DNA from: Bacteroidota bacterium | Lineage (GTDB): Bacteria > Bacteroidota > Bacteroidia > Bacteroidales > Prolixibacteraceae | DNA length: 15,843 nt | Assembly: GCA_023393265.1 (NCBI GenBank) | Contig: JAEWME010000017.1 | Location: forward strand, 1-15,843 | Direction of reading: 5' to 3' | Shown here: one piece after another, positions 1-6,407 of the stretch | Numbering within the stretch: the first letter of the stretch is position 1 | Layout of the letters: each line of letters opens with the position of its first letter | Translations under genes and position numbers: made by a program | The notes under the pieces: model-generated | What the model was told of the DNA's origin: nothing | Databases searched by the model: none | The model's input: only the letters and a program-made list of their open reading frames with translations

Positions 1-1025
1 ACCTGAAAGAAAAATATGGTGCTAAAAACCTGGTGCTCGATTTGCGTTCCAACCCTGGTGGATTGCTCATGGAAGCAGTCCGGATCGTCAATTTATTTGT
101 GCCGAAAGGACAGGAGATTGTCAGTACACGCGGTAAAGTGAAGCAATGGGACAAAACCTACACAGCAACCGAAAGTCCGGTTGATACCATTATGCCGATT
201 GCTGTTTTGGTGAACCGGGGCTCGGCTTCGGCTTCCGAAATTGTTGCCGGCGCCATTCAGGACCTCGACCGTGGAATGATCATTGGTACACGTACCTTCG
301 GGAAAGGACTGGTGCAGACAACCAGGGACCTGAGTTATAACGCCAAGCTGAAAATTACAACCGCCAAATACTACGTGCCAAGTGGCCGCTGTATTCAGGC
401 GCTCGATTATAGTCACCGCAACGAGGATGGAAGCGTGGGCATTGTTCCCGATTCACTCATCTCAAAATTCAACACTAAGAAAGGCCGTATTGTATTTGAT
501 GGTGGCGGTATTGCTCCCGATGTGGCTGTGGCCGACCAGACGTTGAGCAACGTGGCTGCCAACCTGGTGACTCAATCTATTATTTTCGATTATGCAACTT
601 ATTTCAACAGCAAAAACGAAAAGATCGATTCTCCCGATGACTTTAAAATCACACCTGATATTTATACCGACTTTATTCAGTACGTGAAAAATCAGGACTT
701 TAAATATGAATCGAAAACGGAGGAGGAACTTGATCAGTTGCTCGACATTGCCAAGAAGGAAAAATATTACGATGTATCAAAAGACGAGTTCGACAAACTG
801 AAGACATTGCTGGGACACAACCTCGATCAGGATTTGACTCATTTTAAAGATGAGATTTCGAGTTTGCTGACAGATGAAATTGTTTCAAGGTATTATTACC
901 AGAAAGGTGCAATTAAGGCGTCGCTGCATGACGATGAGGACATTGATAAGGCGATTGATATTCTGCACAAGCCAGCCGATTATGCTTCGATCTTCGACAA
1001 AGGCCGTATCATTAAAGTGAATTAG
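1..1025 (+). CDS. S41 family C-terminal processing peptidase (3' part)
   Basis: This is the C-terminal part of a periplasmic tail-specific serine protease of the CtpA/Prc type, which degrades or trims envelope proteins. The reading frame is open at the left edge (first full codon at base 3), so the signal peptide, N-terminal region and PDZ domain are missing. What remains begins at the LDLRSNPGG strand of the S41 core. The motif GSASASEI holds the nucleophilic Ser (codon 228-230). FGKGLVQ supplies the catalytic Lys and the Gln four residues later. The Ser-to-Lys spacing of 25 residues equals that of E. coli Prc, so the Ser-Lys-Gln triad is intact and the enzyme should be active. A helical C-terminal extension of about 180 residues follows, as in other Bacteroidota S41 proteins. 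The GTG at 33 is an internal Val, not a start. The gene points toward the pigment operon but is separated from it by a terminator. Confidence 0.93.
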   Translation, partial: LKEKYGAKNLVLDLRSNPGGLLMEAVRIVNLFVPKGQEIVSTRGKVKQWDKTYTATESPVDTIMPIAVLVNRGSASASEIVAGAIQDLDRGMIIGTRTFGKGLVQTTRDLSYNAKLKITTAKYYVPSGRCIQALDYSHRNEDGSVGIVPDSLISKFNTKKGRIVFDGGGIAPDVAVADQTLSNVAANLVTQSIIFDYATYFNSKNEKIDSPDDFKITPDIYTDFIQYVKNQDFKYESKTEEELDQLLDIAKKEKYYDVSKDEFDKLKTLLGHNLDQDLTHFKDEISSLLTDEIVSRYYYQKGAIKASLHDDEDIDKAIDILHKPADYASIFDKGRIIKVN

Positions 1026-1055
1026 TTTCCCGTTTTAAGGGTACACAACATTATA

Positions 1056-1096
1056 AAATCAGCAGAAACAGCTTCGGTTGTTTTTGCTGATTTTTT
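1056..1096. terminator. Bidirectional intrinsic terminator with TTCG loop
   Basis: A 17-bp stem has arms at 1056-1072 and 1077-1093, with only two G-T wobbles, and closes on a TTCG tetraloop at 1073-1076. The right arm runs into a T6 tract for rightward transcripts. On the other strand the left arm gives TTTTAT, so it can also stop leftward transcripts. It sits exactly between two convergent genes, the S41 protease and the last gene of the pigment operon, whose stop codon overlaps its end. Confidence 0.9.
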
Positions 1097-1844
1097 ATTC
1101 CCCGATATACTTTGTACCTACAAATTTCTTGATCCAGTCCATTGAGCCGTACTCCTTTTCCATTTGTTTCACGAATGCCTGGGCTTCTGCGTCACGTTTG
1201 GTTTCGTAAAGCGCTTTTACCATGAATGTTCGGAGTAGCATTTTTTGCCAGTTACATTTTTCTTCGGAACGGGCATCCATCAATGCAAGCGCTTTTCGGT
1301 AAAGCGCGAGGCCTTCTTCTTTGTCGCCGCCAAATGCTGCCGGGCGATAAACCAGCGAGTTTCCCTTTTCAATATACCCTGATGGTTCTTTCGGATCCAG
1401 ACTGATAGCCTTATCAATATGTGAAAGACTTTTGGGGCCCAGGAATGGCGCTTTATAAAAAGCCAATGCAATTTTGTAGCCGTAAAAGGCTCCGGCGAGT
1501 GCATGAAGTCGGGCATCCCGCGGATATTTTTCCAACAGCTTATCCAGCAAGGCATCGGCTTCGTCAACATGTTTGCGGGCAGCATCTTTTTGCCCTTGCC
1601 CAATCTGGTACCCTACGAGCCCATACATCGCTTTCACCGTTTCTGTTTGCCATTCCAAACTCTGGTTCTTGGCTTTCTCCATTTCTGCAATCAGCGAAGG
1701 CCAGGGCGCCATTGTTCCGGCCCGGTAGCTGTCATAAAAAGCGCACTGGTAATAGCTCAGATCTTTGGTCTGCGCCATGGTACTAAAAAATGGCAAAAGC
1801 AACAACAATGTCAGTCCACATAGGCGATTTTTCTTCCTTTCCAT
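1095..1844 (-). CDS. Secreted TPR-like helical repeat protein, last gene of carotenoid operon
   Basis: The product has 249 residues. Residues 1-25 are a signal peptide: basic n-region MERKKNR, a Leu-rich core, and an Ala-Gln end typical of Bacteroidota signal peptidase I sites. The rest is alpha-helical with TPR-like elements, for example around residues 75-110 (GQGQKDAARKHVDEADALLD), 140-175 (HIDKAISLDPKEPSGYIEKG) and 195-230. No catalytic motif is visible. The start overlaps the glycosyltransferase gene by 34 bp. The ATG at 1844 is preferred because it gives a complete signal peptide with a positive n-region. A periplasmic scaffold or assembly role linked to the carotenoid glycolipid is only an inference from its position. 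It could equally be an unrelated passenger. The TPR assignment is moderate because the repeats are divergent. Confidence 0.85.
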   Translation of the reverse strand: MERKKNRLCGLTLLLLLPFFSTMAQTKDLSYYQCAFYDSYRAGTMAPWPSLIAEMEKAKNQSLEWQTETVKAMYGLVGYQIGQGQKDAARKHVDEADALLDKLLEKYPRDARLHALAGAFYGYKIALAFYKAPFLGPKSLSHIDKAISLDPKEPSGYIEKGNSLVYRPAAFGGDKEEGLALYRKALALMDARSEEKCNWQKMLLRTFMVKALYETKRDAEAQAFVKQMEKEYGSMDWIKKFVGTKYIGE

Positions 1845-2905
1845 TCTGTCTGTTTTCGTCGGTATAAATTGTAAATAACTGTGGCTGTAAAGCTAATCAT
1901 CAGGACTGGGTGTAGCAGAACCGCCGCCAAAACATTCTGTCGGGCGGCTGCCGAAATAAATATACGGTTTGCAATCGTAAGGACAAGAAAAGCCAATAAT
2001 CCGGGAAATCCGGATGCAACACCAACCACAAAAGGCCCTGAAATAACAATCATCCAGTAAATCAGCATCAGCAGTTTTCTTCCACCAAAATATTGGTGAA
2101 TGTTTCTCGAAAATCCTAAGATTGCCTCATCCCATCTTTCGTACATCTGACAATGGATGTCGCTATTGCCAAGTAAAACGGCCATCTTTAATCCTGAAGT
2201 TTTGATCAGACGCGCGAGCAATATGTCTTCCACATTCCGGTTTTTCACTTTTTCGTGCCAGTGATTTTGCCGGTAATTTTCGGATTCAAACATCATAAAC
2301 TGTCCGTTGGCAGCGGCAAGCGACGGAAACCTGCTCGTTTGTACCAGCTTCATCGGCAAAAGGCTTTGCAAAATCCAGTTCATCATCGGAACAGTTGTTT
2401 GGGCGGCAAAAGTCTTCATTTCCTGGTGTGGGAATACCGAAAGCAAATTCAACTTTTTCTCCTGAAAAAAGGCAACCGCTTTAGAAATGGCGTCCTGGCT
2501 GAGTGTTACGTCGGCATCGAGAAAAATCAGGTATTTTCCTGAAGCCTTTTGTGCCAGTTGGTCGCAGGCAAAGTTTTTGCCCAGCCAGTCTTCCGGTAAA
2601 TCATCTCCGTTGAACCAACGAATGCGGGCGTCTTTCGAAGCATATTTTTCGAGTATTTCGGCTGTGTTGTCGGTCGAATGGTCATTGCAAATCCACACTT
2701 CATAGTCGGAATAATCAATCTTCAGGATGGACAATAGTAGTTTCCCTATATTAGCTGCCTCGTTTCGAACAGGAATCAGGAGAGAAACTTTGTCGAAAGA
2801 TGCAGGCTTTTTATCAGGAAGATGCAGATTTGAAAAAAGATTGATCATCGAGACCGAAGTCCGAAGTGCCAGAAAAGTTAATATTGCTGCTGCAAGTATT
2901 TCCAT
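1811..2905 (-). CDS. Family 2 glycosyltransferase, membrane-anchored (CruC/CrtQ-like carotenoid glycosyltransferase)
   Basis: The likely role is to transfer a sugar to the tertiary 1'-hydroxyl of a carotenoid at the inner membrane. Residues 1-20 form a membrane helix. The GT-A domain follows: IPVRNEAA (about 44-51), NDHSTDNT (74-81), the metal-binding DADV (130-133), NVED (224-227) with the acidic base, and QMYERW (253-258), a QxxRW-like motif. Two or three membrane helices and a basic tail (RRKQTEWKGRK) end the protein. This architecture matches CrtQ of staphyloxanthin synthesis and CruC of green sulfur bacteria. I chose the ATG at 2905 (364 residues) because it shares one base with the upstream stop in TAATG, which suggests coupled translation. 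An in-frame GTG at 2929 would add eight residues. The acceptor is inferred from the neighbouring cruF, crtD and acyltransferase genes. The sugar donor cannot be read from the sequence. Confidence 0.88.
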   Translation of the reverse strand: MEILAAAILTFLALRTSVSMINLFSNLHLPDKKPASFDKVSLLIPVRNEAANIGKLLLSILKIDYSDYEVWICNDHSTDNTAEILEKYASKDARIRWFNGDDLPEDWLGKNFACDQLAQKASGKYLIFLDADVTLSQDAISKAVAFFQEKKLNLLSVFPHQEMKTFAAQTTVPMMNWILQSLLPMKLVQTSRFPSLAAANGQFMMFESENYRQNHWHEKVKNRNVEDILLARLIKTSGLKMAVLLGNSDIHCQMYERWDEAILGFSRNIHQYFGGRKLLMLIYWMIVISGPFVVGVASGFPGLLAFLVLTIANRIFISAAARQNVLAAVLLHPVLMISFTATVIYNLYRRKQTEWKGRKIAYVD

Positions 2906-3516
2906 TATTCGGTTTGCTGGTCGATACACGACTGGTAAAACAACTGGTAGGCCTTTTCGAGCGAAGCAAGATCTCGTTCGCCAGAATGGTTTTTCAGGTA
3001 AATCCTGATTTCGGGTTTGGCAAATCCGAAGTAGTCGACCAAAATAACCGCCAGCACAATTGCAATATTTGCCTGAGCATTTTCCAACAGGCGCGGTATT
3101 CCTTGCTGAAACGGGTGTATTTGCCTGTGCTGCGTCTGCATCATACCGGTTGGATAAATGGTCACCAGGTTTTTCGGGTTGCGTAAAAGTTTGGCTGCGT
3201 AACTGAGCGATTTAAGCAAATCGCGGTTATTCTTCTTCACCGAAAAAACGCCGCATTTATTCAGAAACATGCGCTTTTGCAGTTGTTCTTCGAGCATCAT
3301 CACATGAAATTTACGGCCAAATATTTCCGAGGAAATTCGGTACGACCAATAGCCGTCCCACCAGCTAAAATGGTTCTGCAGCAAAAGTACCGACTGGTTT
3401 TCAGTAATGCTAAAATCCTGAAAAAATGATGTTTTACGGAAATTCAGTGATTCCTTCCAACGGAAAAAATTCCGAAAAAACCATATGTATATCTGACTGT
3501 GCCTGGCTTTGATCAT
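2905..3516 (-). CDS. PlsC-type acyltransferase (CruD-like, probable carotenoid glycoside acyltransferase)
   Basis: This 203-residue protein is of the lysophospholipid acyltransferase (LPLAT/PlsC) type. The catalytic HX4D box is NHFSWWDG (His and Asp at about residues 49 and 54). The acceptor-binding block is YPTGMM (about 121-126), where most PlsC proteins have FPEG, so the usual Glu is a Thr here. Within the operon the expected job is to esterify a fatty acid onto the sugar placed by the adjacent glycosyltransferase, as CruD does in green sulfur bacteria and CrtO in staphylococci. The ATG at 3516 is preferred: it overlaps the ketolase stop in ATGA. An in-frame upstream codon at 3567 would start 54 bp inside the ketolase gene. 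The family is clear. The substrate is inferred from context only. Confidence 0.85.
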   Translation of the reverse strand: MIKARHSQIYIWFFRNFFRWKESLNFRKTSFFQDFSITENQSVLLLQNHFSWWDGYWSYRISSEIFGRKFHVMMLEEQLQKRMFLNKCGVFSVKKNNRDLLKSLSYAAKLLRNPKNLVTIYPTGMMQTQHRQIHPFQQGIPRLLENAQANIAIVLAVILVDYFGFAKPEIRIYLKNHSGERDLASLEKAYQLFYQSCIDQQTE

Positions 3517-4196
3517 AATTGCCGATTTTTGATCTGGTAGAGTTTCCACCATGGCGTTTGGGGCCATTCGTGATGTTCGTAATGATACCCAAAAAAATAA
3601 CAGCTTAGCATGGCCAGGAGGTGGATCTTTCGCTGGCTTCGCGCATTGTGGGGCTTCATGGCTTCGCTATGTGGCAGCATATGCGGACGGTAAGTCCCGA
3701 AGTAAAATAACTGAAATGTAGCCAGTATAGAAGGTAAAATCCAGAAAAGTATAAGGTTCCATTGATCAATCCAAAGCTGCAAAATATTATAAAGCACCGC
3801 CATCGTGATAAACTGCACCCAAGTAATATAGTTTTTCATGAACGAGAACCACCATCTCCAGAAATTTTGAGAATGGGCACAAAAATCAGGATCGCCTTCT
3901 TCTCCTGCAAACAAGTGGTGCAATTGATGTTTTCGATTGAGTCTGGAGTACGACAGTGCTGCGAAAAACCAAATGGCCAGCTGTCCAGTGCCGGAATTAA
4001 TCGATCGGTTTGGTGAGACAAGCCCGTGCATGGCATCGTGGCCGGTGATGAAAAGCCCTGTATATAAATACGTCTGGATTGCCATATGAACCGGAATTAA
4101 CAGCGTGTTGTGCGATATATCGACAAATACAAGCAGATAAATTAAATGCAACAACCAAAGTACGATAATCAGTATGGCAATCAACAGACCCGTCAC
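3513..4196 (-). CDS. crtW: Beta-carotene 4-ketolase, CrtW type (membrane fatty acid hydroxylase/desaturase superfamily)
   Basis: This membrane di-iron oxygenase probably adds a 4-keto group to a beta-ionone ring. At 227 residues it is near the usual CrtW length. The histidine boxes are HDAMH (residues 53-57), KHQLHH (89-94) with the following GDPDF, FGTYRPH (167-172), KPHNARS (181-187) and YHYEHH (204-209) followed by PWWKL. The combination of HDAMHG, FGT-PH, HNARS and EHH-P-PWW is characteristic of CrtW rather than of CrtZ hydroxylases or acyl-lipid desaturases. Four hydrophobic helices are visible. The start is a GTG at 4196 that overlaps the cruF stop as GTGA. No other start gives a complete first helix. 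A beta ring is needed as substrate, yet no lycopene cyclase is in the window. Different ring or chain chemistry therefore cannot be excluded. Confidence 0.85.
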   Translation of the reverse strand: MTGLLIAILIIVLWLLHLIYLLVFVDISHNTLLIPVHMAIQTYLYTGLFITGHDAMHGLVSPNRSINSGTGQLAIWFFAALSYSRLNRKHQLHHLFAGEEGDPDFCAHSQNFWRWWFSFMKNYITWVQFITMAVLYNILQLWIDQWNLILFWILPSILATFQLFYFGTYRPHMLPHSEAMKPHNARSQRKIHLLAMLSCYFFGYHYEHHEWPQTPWWKLYQIKNRQL

Positions 4197-4834
4197 GATA
4201 TCCTAAATAAGAGATTTAAAGACAAAAAGAAAATAAGTTGCATCAAAAAAAGCAGGTTGGCTATCCGGTTGTTTATTTCAACTTTCAATACCCGAACCAT
4301 CAGAAACAGAAATCCTGAGACCAGAAACCAGTCGATGTAATTTTTATGCGGAATTTCGTTAAACGCCCATCCCCACATGTCGGTTGCAATGGCTACCGGT
4401 TCCATTATCCAGTCGAAAATTACCATGATCAGCGCACCGGCGAATGGGAAATACCAGGTTCCGCGGATGGGCCGGAGCAAAGCCGAAATACCATAAACAA
4501 GAATCAGCCAGTTGATGCCGATTGTCAGAGGAGTATTCCAAAGCTTGATGCCGAGCGAATTTCCGTATTTATAAAACCCAAAAAGCAATTGTGTGTTCAC
4601 GCCAACTACTTCAACCAGAAACCCAGCCAAAGCTATTCCTGAAAAAATGAGCCAGCTTCGCAGGTTCCTGGGATGATGAAAATACAATAGCGCTGCGCCT
4701 GCTGCGATAATACCGAATGGAGTCAGTTTCTGAAACAGCGGCTCCAGCGGTCTGATCATGAATCCGGCAATTCCGACCAGGTACCAAAGTACAATGAGAA
4801 TTTTGGCGATGTTTGTCTGCGATTGAAGGTTCAT
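4193..4834 (-). CDS. cruF: Carotenoid 1',2'-hydratase, CruF family (PF04240, Caroten_synth)
   Basis: This polytopic membrane protein of 213 residues should add water across the 1',2' double bond of a psi end group, giving a tertiary 1'-hydroxyl. Conserved features of the family are visible: FLVEVVGVNT (72-81) with its membrane-embedded Glu, FGFYKYG (85-91), INW (107-109), FDWIMEPVA (140-148) and the NYIDW motif (165-169). Six or seven hydrophobic segments cover the length. It starts at the ATG at 4834, which overlaps the crtD stop as ATGA, directly after a run of eight A residues. Pairing with a CrtD-type desaturase is the arrangement that produces the 1'-hydroxy-3',4'-didehydro end of myxol, saproxanthin and flexixanthin. 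That hydroxyl would be the acceptor for the downstream glycosyltransferase. The family is confident; the exact substrate is inferred. Confidence 0.88.
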   Translation of the reverse strand: MNLQSQTNIAKILIVLWYLVGIAGFMIRPLEPLFQKLTPFGIIAAGAALLYFHHPRNLRSWLIFSGIALAGFLVEVVGVNTQLLFGFYKYGNSLGIKLWNTPLTIGINWLILVYGISALLRPIRGTWYFPFAGALIMVIFDWIMEPVAIATDMWGWAFNEIPHKNYIDWFLVSGFLFLMVRVLKVEINNRIANLLFLMQLIFFLSLNLLFRIS

Positions 4835-6300
4835 TTTTTTTGTTTTTTTAGTTGTTCGGCGATTAGTTTATCAACTATTCGTGCCGATGAAAGACAGAGA
4901 GGAATTCCGCCTCCGGGATGTACGCTACCTCCAACAAAATACAGCCCGGCAATGTCGTTCCTGAAATTTGGATGCCGGTTGAAGGACGCATAGCGGCTGT
5001 TAGAGCTCGTCCCGTAAAGCGAGCCATTAACCGAACCTGTTTGCATGTAAATACCAGGTGGCGACAGAATTTCTTCGGCAACGATTAGCTTTTCAATGTT
5101 TTTACCCAGCATTTTGCCCAGCTTTTCCAAAATGTTTCTCCGCGATTTTTCAATCATTGCCTGCCAGTTTTGCCCAAGGTCTGCAGGTGCATTAATCATC
5201 ACAAACCAGTTCTCGCAACCTTCCGGGGCATCGTCTTTTCTGTATTTGCTGCTTACGTAAATATAGATGGTTGGGTCGTCAAAAATTTCCTGCTTTTCGA
5301 ACAAAAAGTGGAATTCTTCGCTGTAGTTGTCGCTAAAAAAAATGTTGTGGATGTCCAGCTCCAGAAAGATTCCGTTGATCCCCCAATAAAAAATGAGCGC
5401 AGATGAAGAACGCTCTTCTTTCTCAATTTTTCTCAGTCGTTTGGCGTCGGGCAATAGAGACGAGTAAAATCGGTGGATATCGATGTCGCTGATAACCAAA
5501 TCGGCAGGATAATTTGCTTTGTTGGTTGAAACTCCTGAAGCTTTTCTTCCGGAAACTACTACTTTTTCTACGGTTTCACCAAAATGAAACTGCACTCCCA
5601 GTCTGTGGGCCTGCTCGAAAAGCGAGCGGGTGACTTCGAACATTCCCTTTTCAGGAATGAAGGCGCCCGTGTTGTGTTCGAGATGAGCAATCACACTCAA
5701 TGTTGCCGGAGTTTTGTATGGATTGCTGCCGTTGTAGGTGGCATACCGATCGAATAATTGCACCAGGTGCTTTTCGCCCAGTTGCTTTTCATTGAAATCG
5801 TGCAAACTACTGAAAGCCTGAAGTTGTCTGAAATTGAGCAGCGTTTTCAGGGCGCTCAGGTTCATCAGGTTCTTCAGACGATGAAAGGAACCGAAAATGA
5901 ACAGATCGGACGTTAGCCTGAAGACACGCTCAGATTTCCGAAGGTAATTCACAATGCGTTTTTCAGGAATATTCAGCTTGGCTGAGAATTCTTTTGCCAT
6001 TTTGGTGGTGTCGCTGAAAGCAGTGAGCCGGACACCATCAGGATAGAAATATTTGGTGATGACGGCAAGCTTTTTTACCTCAAACCGAAGGTCATTATCA
6101 AGCAGTCCGAGCACCATATCGGGCAGCGTAAGGAGCGACGGACCGGCGTCAAACCGAAATCCTGCCATCATACGTTGCGAGATTTTTCCACCTGATTTTT
6201 CTGCCGATTCAAATACGTCGACAACCAGTCCTCTGCGCGCCAGTCTGATAGCTGAAGCGAGCCCTGCGACGCCCGAACCGATGATGACGACCTTTCCCAT
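4831..6300 (-). CDS. crtD: CrtD-type carotenoid 3,4-desaturase (phytoene desaturase superfamily)
   Basis: This FAD-dependent carotenoid desaturase has 489 residues. The N-terminal dinucleotide-binding fold is VVIIGSGVAGLASAIRLARR (4-23), followed by GGKISQ and FDAGPSLLTLP (about 50-60). The C-terminal FAD-contacting segment is LYFVGGSVHPGGGIPLC (about 453-469), the signature of CrtI/CrtD enzymes. It is clearly different from the CrtI encoded on the other side of the promoter region. With CruF next to it, the best role is desaturation of C-3',4' of a 1'-hydroxylated carotenoid rather than of phytoene. It is the first gene of the six-gene leftward operon and would be expressed from the divergent region 6301-6407. 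The ATG at 6300 begins right at the Rossmann strand, as is normal here. A swap of roles with the crtI at 6408 is possible but less likely. Confidence 0.85.
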   Translation of the reverse strand: MGKVVIIGSGVAGLASAIRLARRGLVVDVFESAEKSGGKISQRMMAGFRFDAGPSLLTLPDMVLGLLDNDLRFEVKKLAVITKYFYPDGVRLTAFSDTTKMAKEFSAKLNIPEKRIVNYLRKSERVFRLTSDLFIFGSFHRLKNLMNLSALKTLLNFRQLQAFSSLHDFNEKQLGEKHLVQLFDRYATYNGSNPYKTPATLSVIAHLEHNTGAFIPEKGMFEVTRSLFEQAHRLGVQFHFGETVEKVVVSGRKASGVSTNKANYPADLVISDIDIHRFYSSLLPDAKRLRKIEKEERSSSALIFYWGINGIFLELDIHNIFFSDNYSEEFHFLFEKQEIFDDPTIYIYVSSKYRKDDAPEGCENWFVMINAPADLGQNWQAMIEKSRRNILEKLGKMLGKNIEKLIVAEEILSPPGIYMQTGSVNGSLYGTSSNSRYASFNRHPNFRNDIAGLYFVGGSVHPGGGIPLCLSSARIVDKLIAEQLKKQKK

Positions 6301-6407
6301 AATTCAATAAATTTATGCAAAGCAACAATGTTTGCAAAATAAATCCGTAATTTACTAAAACATTTCCGGCTTACTTTGTTTAAGTATATCGCAAATAAAT
6401 TAAACAA
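6301..6407. promoter_or_regulatory. Divergent promoter region between crtD and crtI
   Basis: This 107-bp, strongly AT-rich spacer is the only sizeable gap between the two carotenoid transcription units, so both promoters probably lie here. Rightward, TACTTTG at 6372-6378 resembles the Bacteroidota minus-7 box TAnnTTTG with one base missing. It would give a leader of about 20 nt before the crtI ATG at 6408. Leftward, TATTTTG (6341 down to 6335) is a similar match for crtD. Clear minus-33 TTTG boxes at the right distance are not seen, so the exact promoters are tentative. Confidence 0.5.
6316..6336. promoter_or_regulatory. Operator-like inverted repeat TGCAAA-N9-TTTGCA
   Basis: Two perfect 6-bp arms (6316-6321 and 6331-6336) flank a 9-bp spacer, giving a 15-bp centre-to-centre distance. 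The right arm overlaps the proposed leftward minus-7 box of crtD and the spacer covers its expected start point. That is a position suited to repression. The binding protein is unknown and no regulator gene is in the window. In AT-rich DNA such short repeats also arise by chance. Confidence 0.35.

Noticed and set aside
1280..1823. Several overlapping frames opposite or within the TPR-like gene
   Set aside because: They are shadow frames in GC-richer coding DNA, with no motifs, signal peptide or start context. The gene at 1095-1844 explains the region.
2906..2929. GTG start for the glycosyltransferase at 2929
   Set aside because: The ATG at 2905 overlaps the upstream stop as TAATG and starts directly at the membrane helix. 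The GTG adds eight residues of no recognisable value.
3517..3567. Longer start for the acyltransferase at 3567
   Set aside because: It would overlap the ketolase by 55 bp and add 17 residues before the family begins. The ATGA junction at 3513-3516 is the normal pattern of this operon.
4831..6300. Reading the two desaturase genes as a recent duplication
   Set aside because: They share only the superfamily fold motifs and differ strongly in between, so they are ancient paralogues with separate roles.
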